From: Promethearchaeota archaeon
GTDB lineage: Archaea; Asgardarchaeota; Lokiarchaeia; Sigynarchaeales; SOKP01
DNA length: 15,762 bases
Direction of reading: 5' to 3'
NCBI GenBank assembly: GCA_014729315.1
Contig: WJKD01000382.1
Coordinates: forward strand, 1-15,762
Below the pieces are notes generated by a model, which saw only the letters and a program-made list of their open reading frames with translations, was not told the DNA's origin and did not search any database. Position numbers and translations under genes: made by a program. This document shows, one piece after another, positions 1 to 7,362 of the stretch (within the stretch, counting starts at the first letter, position 1; each line of letters opens with the position of its first letter).

Positions 1-603
1 AACTCCTTCCTCCTCCATGACTTGAGCTAACCTTAATCCAAAAGAGGGGATCGCATGAAAGGAAGTTACTTTAAAAGTTTTAAAGAATTCTAGCTGTCGC
101 GCAGTTTTTCCTGGTCCGAAAGGAATCAACATAGCCCCCAGGACAGTACAGCCCTGAGCGTAACCAAAACCGCCGGTAAACAATCCTGCAGATGTCGTAT
201 TTTGAAACACATCGGCTTTTGTCATCCCGATAGCACCTAAATTCCGCGCACACAAGTAACTCCAATTATCAAGATCGTTTTGGGTGTAGAATCCGCAGGT
301 GGGACGGTGCCCCGAAGTGCCGCTTGTAGCGTGCATTCTTACAATATCCTCTTTAGGTACACATAATAATTTGTCAGGGAAACTATCTAAGAAATCGCTT
401 TTGTCCATATAAGATATTTTTTTAAAATCTTCGATAGTTTTCAAATCATCGGGAGTAATTCCTTTTTCTTTATAGCGTTTATTTAAAAATGGAATATTAT
501 TGTATAGGATATTGAGAGTCCATCTTCCTCTCTTTACAAAATTTTTCTCTAGATCTTTCCAAGAAGTTTTTTCTCGCTTTTCGTCAAAATAATTATATTT
601 CAT
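1..603 (-). CDS. Phenylacetate-CoA ligase-like AMP-forming enzyme, N-terminal part (cut by window edge)
   Basis: The frame is open from the ATG at 603-601 down to base 1, giving 201 residues with no stop; the C-terminal half lies outside the window. Residues 91-98 (HATSGTSG) followed by PT form the ATP-phosphate loop of the adenylate-forming family. Around residues 162-187, a PFGPGKTARQ stretch followed by a FHAIPSFGL segment matches the PaaK layout (glycine-rich stretch, then a PS pair and a LA.V.EE helix). Members activate aryl or other carboxylic acids as acyl-AMP and then as the CoA thioester in the cytoplasm. The N-terminal region (R27-Y44, SYMDKSDF at 64-71) is also PaaK-like. The substrate cannot be read from this fragment; it could be phenylacetate, indole-acetate or another acid from amino-acid fermentation. 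The gene is divergent from the methyltransferase at 880. Confidence 0.88.
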   Translation of the reverse strand, partial: MKYNYFDEKREKTSWKDLEKNFVKRGRWTLNILYNNIPFLNKRYKEKGITPDDLKTIEDFKKISYMDKSDFLDSFPDKLLCVPKEDIVRMHATSGTSGHRPTCGFYTQNDLDNWSYLCARNLGAIGMTKADVFQNTTSAGLFTGGFGYAQGCTVLGAMLIPFGPGKTARQLEFFKTFKVTSFHAIPSFGLRLAQVMEEEGV

Positions 604-642
604 ATTAATCAGTACTCTAAAAGCTTCGAATATAATAATAAT

Positions 643-653
643 AAATTATATAG
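643..653 (-). promoter_or_regulatory. TATA box for the minus-strand ligase gene
   Basis: On the minus strand this reads CTATATAATTT, centred about 45 bases before the ATG at 603. Transcription would begin near 620-625, giving a leader of roughly 20 bases. The 276-base divergent gap (604-879) is otherwise very AT-rich; I could not pick a convincing TATA box for the plus-strand gene at 880. Confidence 0.45.
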
Positions 654-879
654 ATTAAAATAAAAATCATATAGAAATAGTTCAATTTTCGTTTATTTTT
701 CGTATTATTTGTTGTCTTCTTAACAATCATTAATTTCGCTAAAAAAAATCTTTGAAAATCGGAAAAAGGAAGGATGTAAAGAAAATTAAATGAAAAAGAA
801 TAAGAGCAAACAAAAATAAAATTATTTTTCTTAAATCCTTTACTATGGAACAGAGAATACTTAGAGATCATAATAATAT

Positions 880-1671
880 ATGAAAAACAAAACATTCTAC
901 GAAAAGCATATCAACTTCGCACAAAGAAATAGATCGGAATATTACATTTCGCCGGGTATAAAATGTAAATTCGATTTAATTATAGAGAATGTTGGCTCTA
1001 GCAGAACTTTTTCAAATGCTTTGGATTTAGGTTCTTCGGGCAATTCTATATTGTATTTCATAGATAATATCAAACACAAGTCGTATTTTGATATTGCTCT
1101 TTTACCTTTAAGGCAATACCGGAGATTTAAGTTATTCTCAGGCGACAGAGTGGAGAAAGTCGATAACTCCCATCCTTTATGCGGTGATATAACAAAACTG
1201 CCTTATAGAGATACTAGTTTTGATTTCATTAGCGCTTTAGATGTATTGGAACATGTCAAAGACCATAAAATCGCAATTTCGGAAATCAGTCGAGTTTTAA
1301 AAAAAGGAGCAATAGGAATTATAACTGTTCCTCATAGAATGAAATACTATACAGGTCAAGATAGATTAATAGGACATTATCGACGATACGAAATTGAAGA
1401 ACTTATAGAAATATTGGAAAAATCAAATCTGAAAGTTCTCAATGTTTTTGGTGTCTACGGAAGATTAATGCGAGTTGCCGACATTCAGTCTTCAGACCCT
1501 CAGAAGGTTGAAAAAACAATCTCGAATCTAAGGAAAATGTTTATCTCTAACTTGACCTTCCGTAAGGTTTGGTCAATTATCGTATTTTTTATATCTAAAA
1601 TTATGAAGATGGATGCTAAATATACTCCGATTAAACAAATAATGAATATCGCTATACTTTTTAAGAAATGA
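880..1671 (+). CDS. Class I SAM-dependent methyltransferase (Methyltransf_11 type)
   Basis: The 263-residue protein has a Rossmann-type methyltransferase core. Motif I is LDLGSSGN at 48-55, a degenerate form of D.G.G.G that keeps the acidic residue and two glycines. The acidic loop GDITKLPYRDTSFDFI spans 102-117, followed by DVLEHV at 121-126, the usual post-motif of SAM methyltransferases. A helix with SRVLKKGAIGIITVPH (137-152) forms the next strand and turn. The later GHYRRYEIEEL (165-175) resembles methyltransferases found with glycan or lipid genes. The C-terminal 50 residues include a hydrophobic patch (232-239) and are basic, perhaps for membrane or partner contact. The substrate is unknown. 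It stands alone between a divergent ligase gene and the inositol-phosphate synthase operon. The start at 880 is the first ATG in the frame. Confidence 0.85.
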   Translation: MKNKTFYEKHINFAQRNRSEYYISPGIKCKFDLIIENVGSSRTFSNALDLGSSGNSILYFIDNIKHKSYFDIALLPLRQYRRFKLFSGDRVEKVDNSHPLCGDITKLPYRDTSFDFISALDVLEHVKDHKIAISEISRVLKKGAIGIITVPHRMKYYTGQDRLIGHYRRYEIEELIEILEKSNLKVLNVFGVYGRLMRVADIQSSDPQKVEKTISNLRKMFISNLTFRKVWSIIVFFISKIMKMDAKYTPIKQIMNIAILFKK

Positions 1672-1737
1672 AGAGTATAAATATAGATAATTTACCTCTT
1701 TTTAGTCATAAGTGTGGAATGGAATAGGTTAAAAAAA

Positions 1738-1744
1738 TTTATAA
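1738..1744 (+). promoter_or_regulatory. TATA box of the HTH-MIPS operon
   Basis: TTTATAA sits in an A-rich stretch (AAAAAAATTTATAAG). From the usual archaeal spacing of about 25 bases, transcription should begin near 1766-1770, leaving a leader of about 40 bases before the ATG at 1809. A pair of 9-base direct repeats follows immediately (1748-1775). Confidence 0.5.
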
Positions 1745-1747
1745 GTA

Positions 1748-1775
1748 ATAGTAACAATGATTTCTCATAGTAACA
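1748..1775 (+). repeat. 9-base direct repeat in the MIPS promoter, possible operator
   Basis: ATAGTAACA occurs at 1748-1756 and again at 1767-1775, start to start 19 bases. The similarity extends to about 15 bases with a few mismatches (ATAGTAACAATGATT versus ATAGTAACATTTATC). The first copy lies just after the TATA box and the second covers the predicted start site. A protein bound here would block transcription. The operator role is inferred from placement, and from the HTH domain in the first gene of the operon. Confidence 0.4.
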
Positions 1776-1808
1776 TTTATCAATATACATTAATTTTGAT
1801 TTTATCAT

Positions 1809-2996
1809 ATGAACCCAAAAAAAGTAAACGATGATGAGATTCTTCGATATTTAGAAAATCATACATATGACGAAACCCAACGAAAGTTTGGTATTTCTCG
1901 TATGACAGTTGCACGCGTTAAAAAAAGAAATAAAGTGATTATAATGCCAAATAGAATAAATTTAGCCATTGTAGGAATAGGAAATGCTGCTTCAGCATTA
2001 ATTCAAGGAATTGAGTATTATAAATCAAGGGCAGATAATATTGGTTTTTTACATCCCACATTTGCCGGATACCATATTTCAGATATTAAAATAACCGCTG
2101 CGTTTGATATATCTGAGAGAAAAGTAAATAAACCTCTAAATGAAGCACTTAAGGAAAACGAATTGGATCTTATTACTAATTTAGAGAACCAAAATACGAT
2201 AGTGTTTATGGGAGAAATTAAGGACGGTGTGATAAAAGAAACAGAGAAATTAATAAACCCTTCAGCTGAAAAGGCAGTAAATATTGCAAAAATACTTGAA
2301 GAGACCGACACCGAAATTTTATTATGCCTACTACCTTCTGGAGCAGATGAAGCAGTATTACATTACGCAGAACAGGCTCTTAAAGCAAATTGTGCATTTA
2401 TTAATGCCACTCCAACCAATATCGCTACTGATAAAAATCTAACTCAAAAATTCCACGATAAAGGACTACCACTAATTGGGGATGATTTACAAGATCAGTT
2501 TGGTGCCACAATTGTCCACAAGTTAATCCTCAAACAAATGATTGATCAAGGGGTTAAAGTTAAAGAAAGTTATGCGTTAGACGTAGGCGGTGGTTTAGAA
2601 TCATTAAATACTATACATAGAACGCGTCATACTAAAAGAGAGATAAAGACTAAATCAGTTTCAGCATCGTTGAATATTGACGCACCGATCGTTGCCGGAA
2701 CCTCTGATTTTGTCCCGCATTTAGGGAACTCCCGTAATTCAATGCTATGGTTAAGAGGGAAAGGATTTTTAGGAAGTGAAATAGTTATGGATATAAAAAT
2801 ACAAACGGAAGATGGGCCAAATGGGGGAGCAATTTTAGCAGACGTTATAAGAGCTACTAAGATTGCCCTTCAGCGAGGTGCGGTTGGTGCGATTAACGAG
2901 ATTTCCGCTTATGGGTTTAAAAATCCTCCAAGAAGGATTGACTCACCTCAAAAAGCAATTGAAAATTTAGCTAACTTTATCATGGGGGTTCGATAG
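1809..2996 (+). CDS. Inositol-1-phosphate synthase-like protein with N-terminal helix-turn-helix domain
   Basis: The protein has 395 residues. Residues 8-42 form a compact tri-helical HTH (helices near 8-17, 19-27 and 30-40, with TYDETQRKFGISRMTVARV at 19-37), resembling Hin/resolvase-type DNA-binding modules. From residue 49 on it is an archaeal-type myo-inositol-1-phosphate synthase (EC 5.5.1.4 family). It has the NAD-binding glycine loop GIGNAAS (56-62), IEYY (68-71), GDD...QFGAT (224-233) and a C-terminal ..FKNPP (370-374). By alignment from memory to yeast Ino1, catalytic lysines 369, 373 and 489 match K276, K280 and K371. K412 appears to be Arg309, and the Lys of the GDD.KS motif is Gln228. 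EDSPNSAG of the neighbour is EDGPNGG here. It may be a changed enzyme or a sensor-regulator. An internal ATG at 1944 would remove the HTH, but no Shine-Dalgarno supports it. The gene ends in TAG, six bases before the next ATG. Confidence 0.85.
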   Translation: MNPKKVNDDEILRYLENHTYDETQRKFGISRMTVARVKKRNKVIIMPNRINLAIVGIGNAASALIQGIEYYKSRADNIGFLHPTFAGYHISDIKITAAFDISERKVNKPLNEALKENELDLITNLENQNTIVFMGEIKDGVIKETEKLINPSAEKAVNIAKILEETDTEILLCLLPSGADEAVLHYAEQALKANCAFINATPTNIATDKNLTQKFHDKGLPLIGDDLQDQFGATIVHKLILKQMIDQGVKVKESYALDVGGGLESLNTIHRTRHTKREIKTKSVSASLNIDAPIVAGTSDFVPHLGNSRNSMLWLRGKGFLGSEIVMDIKIQTEDGPNGGAILADVIRATKIALQRGAVGAINEISAYGFKNPPRRIDSPQKAIENLANFIMGVR

Positions 2997-3002
2997 AAAA
3001 AA

Positions 3003-4157
3003 ATGACAAAAAATAAAGAAATAAAAGTTGCTCTCGCAGGAGTAGGAAATGTGGCAGCCGCTCTGGTAATGGGTATAGAATATTACAAGAATATAAAAGA
3101 AGAAGATCTATACGAGGCGGGATTAATGAATGCTTCTATCGGGGGGTATTTACCTTCTGATATTAAAATTGTCGCCGGATTTGATGTTTCAACAACTAAA
3201 ATAAATAAACCTATTTCTGAGGCGATATACGCACCACCTAACTTATGTCAACCAATAATATCCCAAGAAGATATGCCAAAATGCAACGCAGTATGCTATC
3301 CGGCTCCAATCCTAGATGGTTGTTATAAAACTCATAACCACGAAGGAAGTATTATGTATAATACTTACGAATATTTTCGCGCCTACGACGAAAAAGAAAT
3401 TGAACCCGTCAATGTGGCTCAAATACTTAAAGAAACAAATACCGAAATATTAATTAATCTACTTCCTGTAGGGAGTTACGAAGCATCCAGATTTTATGCT
3501 CAAGCTGCTTTAGACGCTGGTTGTGCCTTTATTAATGGAATTCCAGAATTTATAATATCAGAAAGATTAGAAGGCGATAAAGATTGGGTTGGGGAGTTTG
3601 AAAAAAAAGGTTTACCATGTGCAGGAGATGACATTAAATCGCAGATTGGTGCGACTATCTTACATCGAATGCTTGCCAAACTTTTTCTGGATCGGGGTGT
3701 AATAATTAGAGACACATATCAACTGAATATTGGAGGTAATGGAGATTTTTATAATATGAAATCCGAAACAAGGTTAAAGACAAAAAGAAAATCAAAAACA
3801 TCTGCAGTCACCAGTGTCCTTCCTTATGGGAACGAAGTGAATTGTAGAATTGGTCCGAGTGATTATGTTCCATTTTTGGAAGATAAAAAAATCTGTTATA
3901 TCAGAGTTGATGGAATCACTTTCGGAGGTCTTCCTTTGGTTTGCGATCTTAAATTGCGTGTGGAGGATTCACCAAACTCAGCGGGTCTTATGATTGATCT
4001 TATTCGAGAGACTAGAATTGCATTAGATAGAGGGATCGCAGGGAGGCTAGAGAGCATCAGTTCTTTCAGTTTTAAACATCCTCATATTCAGCCACCTTCT
4101 GATTTAGAAGCAAAGAAATGGGTTGACGAATATATTGAGGGAAAAAGAGAGAGGTAA
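3003..4157 (+). CDS. Myo-inositol-1-phosphate synthase
   Basis: This 384-residue protein is close to the usual archaeal length (about 390). It should convert glucose 6-phosphate to 1L-myo-inositol 1-phosphate using bound NAD+, feeding inositol phospholipid head groups or inositol solutes. It shows GVGNVAAAL (13-21) for NAD, IEYY (25-28), GDDIKSQIGATILHR (208-222), GGNGDF (244-249), the lysine pair K261 and K265 in TKRKSKT, GPSDYVP (284-290), EDKK (293-296), EDSPNSAG (321-328) and FKHP (357-360). By alignment from memory, all four yeast catalytic lysines have equivalents. A segment at 77-125, rich in Cys, Pro and Tyr, is where archaeal forms vary. It follows its HTH-bearing paralogue by six bases with only a distant G-run (2984-2989) as a possible ribosome site, so the two are surely co-transcribed. 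A shared heteromer is possible. Confidence 0.92.
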   Translation: MTKNKEIKVALAGVGNVAAALVMGIEYYKNIKEEDLYEAGLMNASIGGYLPSDIKIVAGFDVSTTKINKPISEAIYAPPNLCQPIISQEDMPKCNAVCYPAPILDGCYKTHNHEGSIMYNTYEYFRAYDEKEIEPVNVAQILKETNTEILINLLPVGSYEASRFYAQAALDAGCAFINGIPEFIISERLEGDKDWVGEFEKKGLPCAGDDIKSQIGATILHRMLAKLFLDRGVIIRDTYQLNIGGNGDFYNMKSETRLKTKRKSKTSAVTSVLPYGNEVNCRIGPSDYVPFLEDKKICYIRVDGITFGGLPLVCDLKLRVEDSPNSAGLMIDLIRETRIALDRGIAGRLESISSFSFKHPHIQPPSDLEAKKWVDEYIEGKRER

Positions 4158-4183
4158 ACTTCTTCATGTTTGAAGGCTATAAA

Positions 4184-4207
4184 TAAATCTAAAAATTAGA
4201 AGATTTA
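4184..4207. terminator. Possible bidirectional terminator between convergent genes
   Basis: TAAATCT (4184-4190) and AGATTTA (4201-4207) are reverse complements with a 10-base loop. The structure lies between the ends of the second MIPS gene (plus) and the zinc-ribbon gene (minus). T-rich tracts follow on both strands (ATATTTTTACG near 4231-4241 on plus; ATTTTTGTAAATTTTT on minus). The stem is weak and AT-rich. A 5-base stem CTTCA/TGAAG at 4162-4175 lies just before it. Confidence 0.3.
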
Positions 4208-4238
4208 AGATTAAAAATTTACAAAAATGATTATATTT

Positions 4239-4643
4239 TTACGAATATTCGTTTTTCATTTGTTCAAAAAGATTTTTATATTCATCGATGTATTTCTCTT
4301 CGTTAGTGTTTTCGATTTTTTCTACGAGCTCAATTGATTTTTTTAACACATCAGCTCGTTTCTTTATTTTCTGGAGGAAAAAATCTTTATTGAACTTACC
4401 TTTCGTCATCGTAAGCTGATCCTTCATTTCATTAATAGAATTTTCCATTTGATTTTCTACTTCAATGACCTTATCAAAAACGCCCAGCATAAGTTCCTTT
4501 TTACGAGCCTCAAGCATTTTACAATTATCGCAAACTATTTCTGTCAGTTGTTCGCTCTGACCTTTTTGTAACATAAATGGATTGCCACATCTCTCGCAAG
4601 GCTTCAATTCTAGAATGGGCATTTCATCGTTATTGTTCCCCAT
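4239..4643 (-). CDS. Small zinc-ribbon and coiled-coil protein
   Basis: This 134-residue soluble protein carries two CxxC pairs at its N-terminus (C16/C19 and C38/C41, 18 residues apart), fitting a four-cysteine zinc ribbon. From about residue 43 to the end it is charged and heptad-like, rich in Glu, Lys, Leu and Met with no Pro, which predicts a long coiled coil. I do not recognise a family. Such zinc-ribbon/coiled-coil proteins often act as adaptors or nucleic-acid-associated factors, but nothing here fixes a role. It lies 176 bases downstream of the Nramp-like gene on the same strand, a gap large enough for its own promoter, and is convergent with the MIPS operon. Confidence 0.7.
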   Translation of the reverse strand: MGNNNDEMPILELKPCERCGNPFMLQKGQSEQLTEIVCDNCKMLEARKKELMLGVFDKVIEVENQMENSINEMKDQLTMTKGKFNKDFFLQKIKKRADVLKKSIELVEKIENTNEEKYIDEYKNLFEQMKNEYS

Positions 4644-4819
4644 CTTGTATCTTCCCCATAACTAATAACTAATATTAATATCAATTATGTTTTTAATTTA
4701 AGTATTTTCCAAGTACTAATCGTTTTTAACTAATTTAACTTTGATGAAATAGACTCTTTCGATGTTTTTAAAAATAGAAGAGAAAAAAAAGGATCATTAG
4801 TATTAACGGTTTAAAAATG

Positions 4820-6205
4820 TCAACCAAGACCTAATAAGGATAATACAATCATCGCTATTCCGCTAAAGACAGCTAAACAAATCGCCCAGTAGCGTTTTGG
4901 TGCGAGCTCAGGAGCGTTTTTCTTGAGTTCTTGATACGAAACAATAATAGGTATGATGTACACAAGACCTAGTATTGGTCCAGTGAGAATTCCAGACATC
5001 GAAAATAGCCACATTGGTCTTGCTATGATAAATATAAATATTAGCGGCAAAGAAGCAAAGAATACTAAACAAATCCTGAAGACAGCCACTTTACTAATTT
5101 TAAATCGTTTATGAACACCGAGCTTTTCTAAAGCCTCCTCCCATAGCCTTGAGAATCCGTAAAATGGACCTATAACAGAACTAAAGAGAGCAAAGATTCC
5201 ACATAAGATAAATAAAATTCCAGACCATTCACCATAGGTTGATGTAAAGATTATAACCATTTGTGGTATAAGGTCCCAACCTTCGGGTCTTGAACCTTCT
5301 ACATGCAAGGTTTGTGCAGCAGCGACCCAGATAAACATAGAAAAAATAGTTAAAATTGTCGCCGAAACAAGATTCTGGTAAAGAACCACATCTTTCCATC
5401 CCTTAAGTCGTCTTTTCTCTTCTGTTGTCAAATCTTCAGGTTTAAGGTCATAACCTTTAGCGGAAGCTTCAAACATACCCATCTGTTTATCTTTTGCGTA
5501 CCAAATATAAGATACGGTGGGACCAAAACCCGCTCCCAGGACTACAAAGAGTACGGCAATTGTCATGATTCCAGAAGATGTTTCAAGACCTTTTATTGGC
5601 CCAGGTAAATTAGGAGAGAACCCAACAACCCATTGATCCCAAGGTGGCCAAAATAATAATGTAACGATTACTATGAGTGATAAAAACAACCATAATAATA
5701 CAGTGGCTGTCTTTTCGAGCAAGTTATACGATCTAGTAACAACTATCAAAAAGCCAACTACTAAAACAACAACAACCCATATGTATACATTTGTCGGAAA
5801 TAAGAAATTTATTGTTCCGGCCGTTTGACCCAACAGTCCTGCAAGCATCATCGAATGAAGGATACACCCTAACATCAAAAAGAAAAACATCCATCTAAGC
5901 CATTTTTTTTCCCATGAAGTTTCTAAGAATGTTTTTCCCCTTACTACACCATATTGAACCAAATAATATTGTCCAAAAATTTTTACATAAGCAATGAGTG
6001 GAACTAAAAAGAGTGCCTTCATTCCAAGATAAGCCCCTAACAGTGGGACCGTTATTAATTCTCCACCACCTATTTGAGCAGCGGTAAAAATAAAAGCAGG
6101 TCCTAAATACTTCATGAACGCTTTAAATGATAATGGAGGTTCAGAGATTCGAGGTTCTGGAGATGAGGCATTGGTATCGGTGATTGCATTTTTATTGATA
6201 CTCAT
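4820..6205 (-). CDS. Nramp-family (LeuT-fold) transporter with non-canonical metal site
   Basis: This 461-residue integral membrane protein has about eleven hydrophobic segments. The start FMKYLGPAFIFTAAQIGGGEL (30-50) matches the first transmembrane helix of Nramp proteins (GPG....), but the metal-binding DPGN is replaced by AQIGGGE. The helix-six MPH motif region reads GAGFGPTVSYIW (224-235), so the methionine ligand is missing as well. A charged intracellular stretch (237-272) and a W-rich region near 187-192 are present. Known families with this pattern are annotated as Nramp-related without proven Mn/Fe transport; the substrate may be Mg2+ or something else. The N-terminal 25 residues are polar and disordered-looking. 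The gene is divergent from the TauE-like permease, with a 251-base intergenic region holding a 9-base direct repeat. Confidence 0.82.
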   Translation of the reverse strand: MSINKNAITDTNASSPEPRISEPPLSFKAFMKYLGPAFIFTAAQIGGGELITVPLLGAYLGMKALFLVPLIAYVKIFGQYYLVQYGVVRGKTFLETSWEKKWLRWMFFFLMLGCILHSMMLAGLLGQTAGTINFLFPTNVYIWVVVVLVVGFLIVVTRSYNLLEKTATVLLWLFLSLIVIVTLLFWPPWDQWVVGFSPNLPGPIKGLETSSGIMTIAVLFVVLGAGFGPTVSYIWYAKDKQMGMFEASAKGYDLKPEDLTTEEKRRLKGWKDVVLYQNLVSATILTIFSMFIWVAAAQTLHVEGSRPEGWDLIPQMVIIFTSTYGEWSGILFILCGIFALFSSVIGPFYGFSRLWEEALEKLGVHKRFKISKVAVFRICLVFFASLPLIFIFIIARPMWLFSMSGILTGPILGLVYIIPIIVSYQELKKNAPELAPKRYWAICLAVFSGIAMIVLSLLGLG

Positions 6206-6210
6206 TTTTT

Positions 6211-6245
6211 ATTAATCTACTGATTTAATGTTTATGATTAATCTA
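6211..6245. repeat. 9-base direct repeat before the Nramp-like gene
   Basis: ATTAATCTA occurs at 6211-6219 and 6237-6245, 26 bases apart, each followed shortly by ACTG. The pair lies 6-40 bases upstream of the minus-strand start codon, around where its core promoter should be. It could be an operator for a transport regulator, but such AT-rich 9-mers can recur by chance. Confidence 0.22.
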
Positions 6246-6427
6246 AATACTGTGTTAGTGATTAAGGAAAATGTTAGCAAAATTTAAAGATTCTTATTCC
6301 TTAGCATTCCATTCTTGGAGAATTAACTTATCATTTATTAATAATTTCAATTTATTTTACATAAAAAAATCTAATTCAAACTCTTGCATTATTATTTTGT
6401 ATCTGTGAGCATCATTATACAAAAAAG

Positions 6428-6437
6428 TTATAATATA
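6428..6437 (+). promoter_or_regulatory. TATA box of the TauE/SafE permease gene
   Basis: TTATAATATA is centred about 25 bases before the ATG at 6457. With normal archaeal spacing, transcription starts at or next to the start codon, so the message is probably leaderless. This also supports the choice of 6457 as start. Confidence 0.55.
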
Positions 6438-6456
6438 TTCTTCTCTTTCCCTAATA

Positions 6457-7254
6457 ATGGAGGATATATTCAGTATAATAATTATTCTAATTATACTGGG
6501 ATTTTTAGTCGGAACAATAGCATCAATTGTTGGTATTGGCGGAGGGGTGTTATTTGTACCAATATTATTACTCATCTATCGGATGCCAATTACGATGGCC
6601 ATTGATACTTCAACATTTATAATTCTTATCTCTTCTGGAGTAGGATTTTTTACATACTTAAAAGATCGTCGGATTGATCTCAAAGCAACGGTTATTTTTG
6701 CATCCTTTTCGATTTTAGGAGGCTTAAGCTGTATGTTTTTTTTGCTATTTGTCAAAATCGAAGATTTCATATTAAGAATGTTGTTTGCCACCCTTCTATT
6801 GATAGCAGGATTAAATGTGATTTATAAGTCAAAAATTTGGTTGAAAAAAAAGCAACCAGAGGCAGCGGAAAAAGAATTTTCGTTGTTGGATCACGATTAT
6901 AGAACAAATTTAGCAAAAGCAATACCGCTTTTTTTTATGGCTGGATTTACTGCTTATCTATTGGGGATTGGAGGAGGAGTAATAAATACCCCCGTACTTC
7001 ATATCGTATTGGGCTATCCCATTCATAACTCAACCGCAATGTCAACGGGAATCATCTTTTTTACGGCAATCGTTAATACTATTTTAAAGGCATTTGTTGG
7101 CCAAATTAATTATATAGTAGGATTATTTATAGCCATAGGCGCTGTGTTCGGTGCGTTTTTTGGCGCTAAAATATCGGGAAAAATGCCGAAAAAGCAACTC
7201 CAAATTGTCGTTGCTATAGTCCTAATAATAGTCGCTATAAGAATGTATTTCTAA
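6457..7254 (+). CDS. TauE/SafE-family membrane permease (sulfite/organosulfonate exporter family)
   Basis: This 265-residue protein has about eight hydrophobic helices and the internal duplication of the TauE/SafE (former DUF81) family. The hallmark appears twice: GFLVGTIASIVGIGGGVLFVP (15-35) in the first half and AYLLGIGGGVINTPVL (166-181) in the second. A polar, charged loop (123-150) joins the halves. Family members export sulfite, sulfoacetate, other small organic acids or related anions across the cytoplasmic membrane; the substrate is not readable here. It has its own TATA box and a T-run after the stop, so it is probably a single-gene transcript. The UbiA gene begins 108 bases further on with its own TATA box. 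Confidence 0.9.
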   Translation: MEDIFSIIIILIILGFLVGTIASIVGIGGGVLFVPILLLIYRMPITMAIDTSTFIILISSGVGFFTYLKDRRIDLKATVIFASFSILGGLSCMFFLLFVKIEDFILRMLFATLLLIAGLNVIYKSKIWLKKKQPEAAEKEFSLLDHDYRTNLAKAIPLFFMAGFTAYLLGIGGGVINTPVLHIVLGYPIHNSTAMSTGIIFFTAIVNTILKAFVGQINYIVGLFIAIGAVFGAFFGAKISGKMPKKQLQIVVAIVLIIVAIRMYF

Positions 7255-7296
7255 TCCCTTTCTTTTTATTCGAGTTTATTTCTAATGTTAATAGAA

Positions 7297-7305
7297 TTTT
7301 TTTTT
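7297..7305 (+). terminator. Poly-T tract after the permease gene
   Basis: Nine consecutive T residues (7297-7305), preceded by CTTTCTTTTTATT at 7258-7270, follow the stop at 7254. Archaeal termination needs little more than a U-run, so this is a plausible termination zone ahead of the next promoter. Confidence 0.4.
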
Positions 7306-7326
7306 AGCTTATAATCATTTTTCGAA

Positions 7327-7337
7327 TATATTTAATA
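7327..7337 (+). promoter_or_regulatory. TATA box of the UbiA gene
   Basis: TATATTTAATA is centred about 31 bases upstream of the ATG at 7363, predicting a start site within a few bases of the codon. It lies downstream of the T-run at 7297-7305, consistent with separate transcription from the permease. Confidence 0.45.
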
Positions 7338-7362
7338 ATAAAGTTTTTGAAAGTAATTTAAG

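Noticed and set aside
617..895. 92-residue minus-strand open frame in the divergent intergenic region
   Set aside because: Composition is almost all Phe, Ile, Tyr, Lys and Asn from AT-rich DNA; it has no motif, overlaps the start of the methyltransferase gene and covers the ligase promoter.
1944..2996. Start of the first MIPS paralogue at the internal ATG, without the HTH
   Set aside because: No Shine-Dalgarno precedes it, the upstream 45 codons encode a well-formed HTH, and the TATA box at 1738 suits the 1809 start. It remains the main alternative.
4715..4735. Imperfect palindrome AGTATTTTCCAAGTACT region upstream of the zinc-ribbon gene
   Set aside because: Matching arms of only about four bases; too weak to call an operator.
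6384..6605. 73-residue plus-strand frame overlapping the permease start
   Set aside because: Low-complexity Asn, Ile and Tyr sequence in a different frame from the clear TauE/SafE gene, lying across its TATA box.
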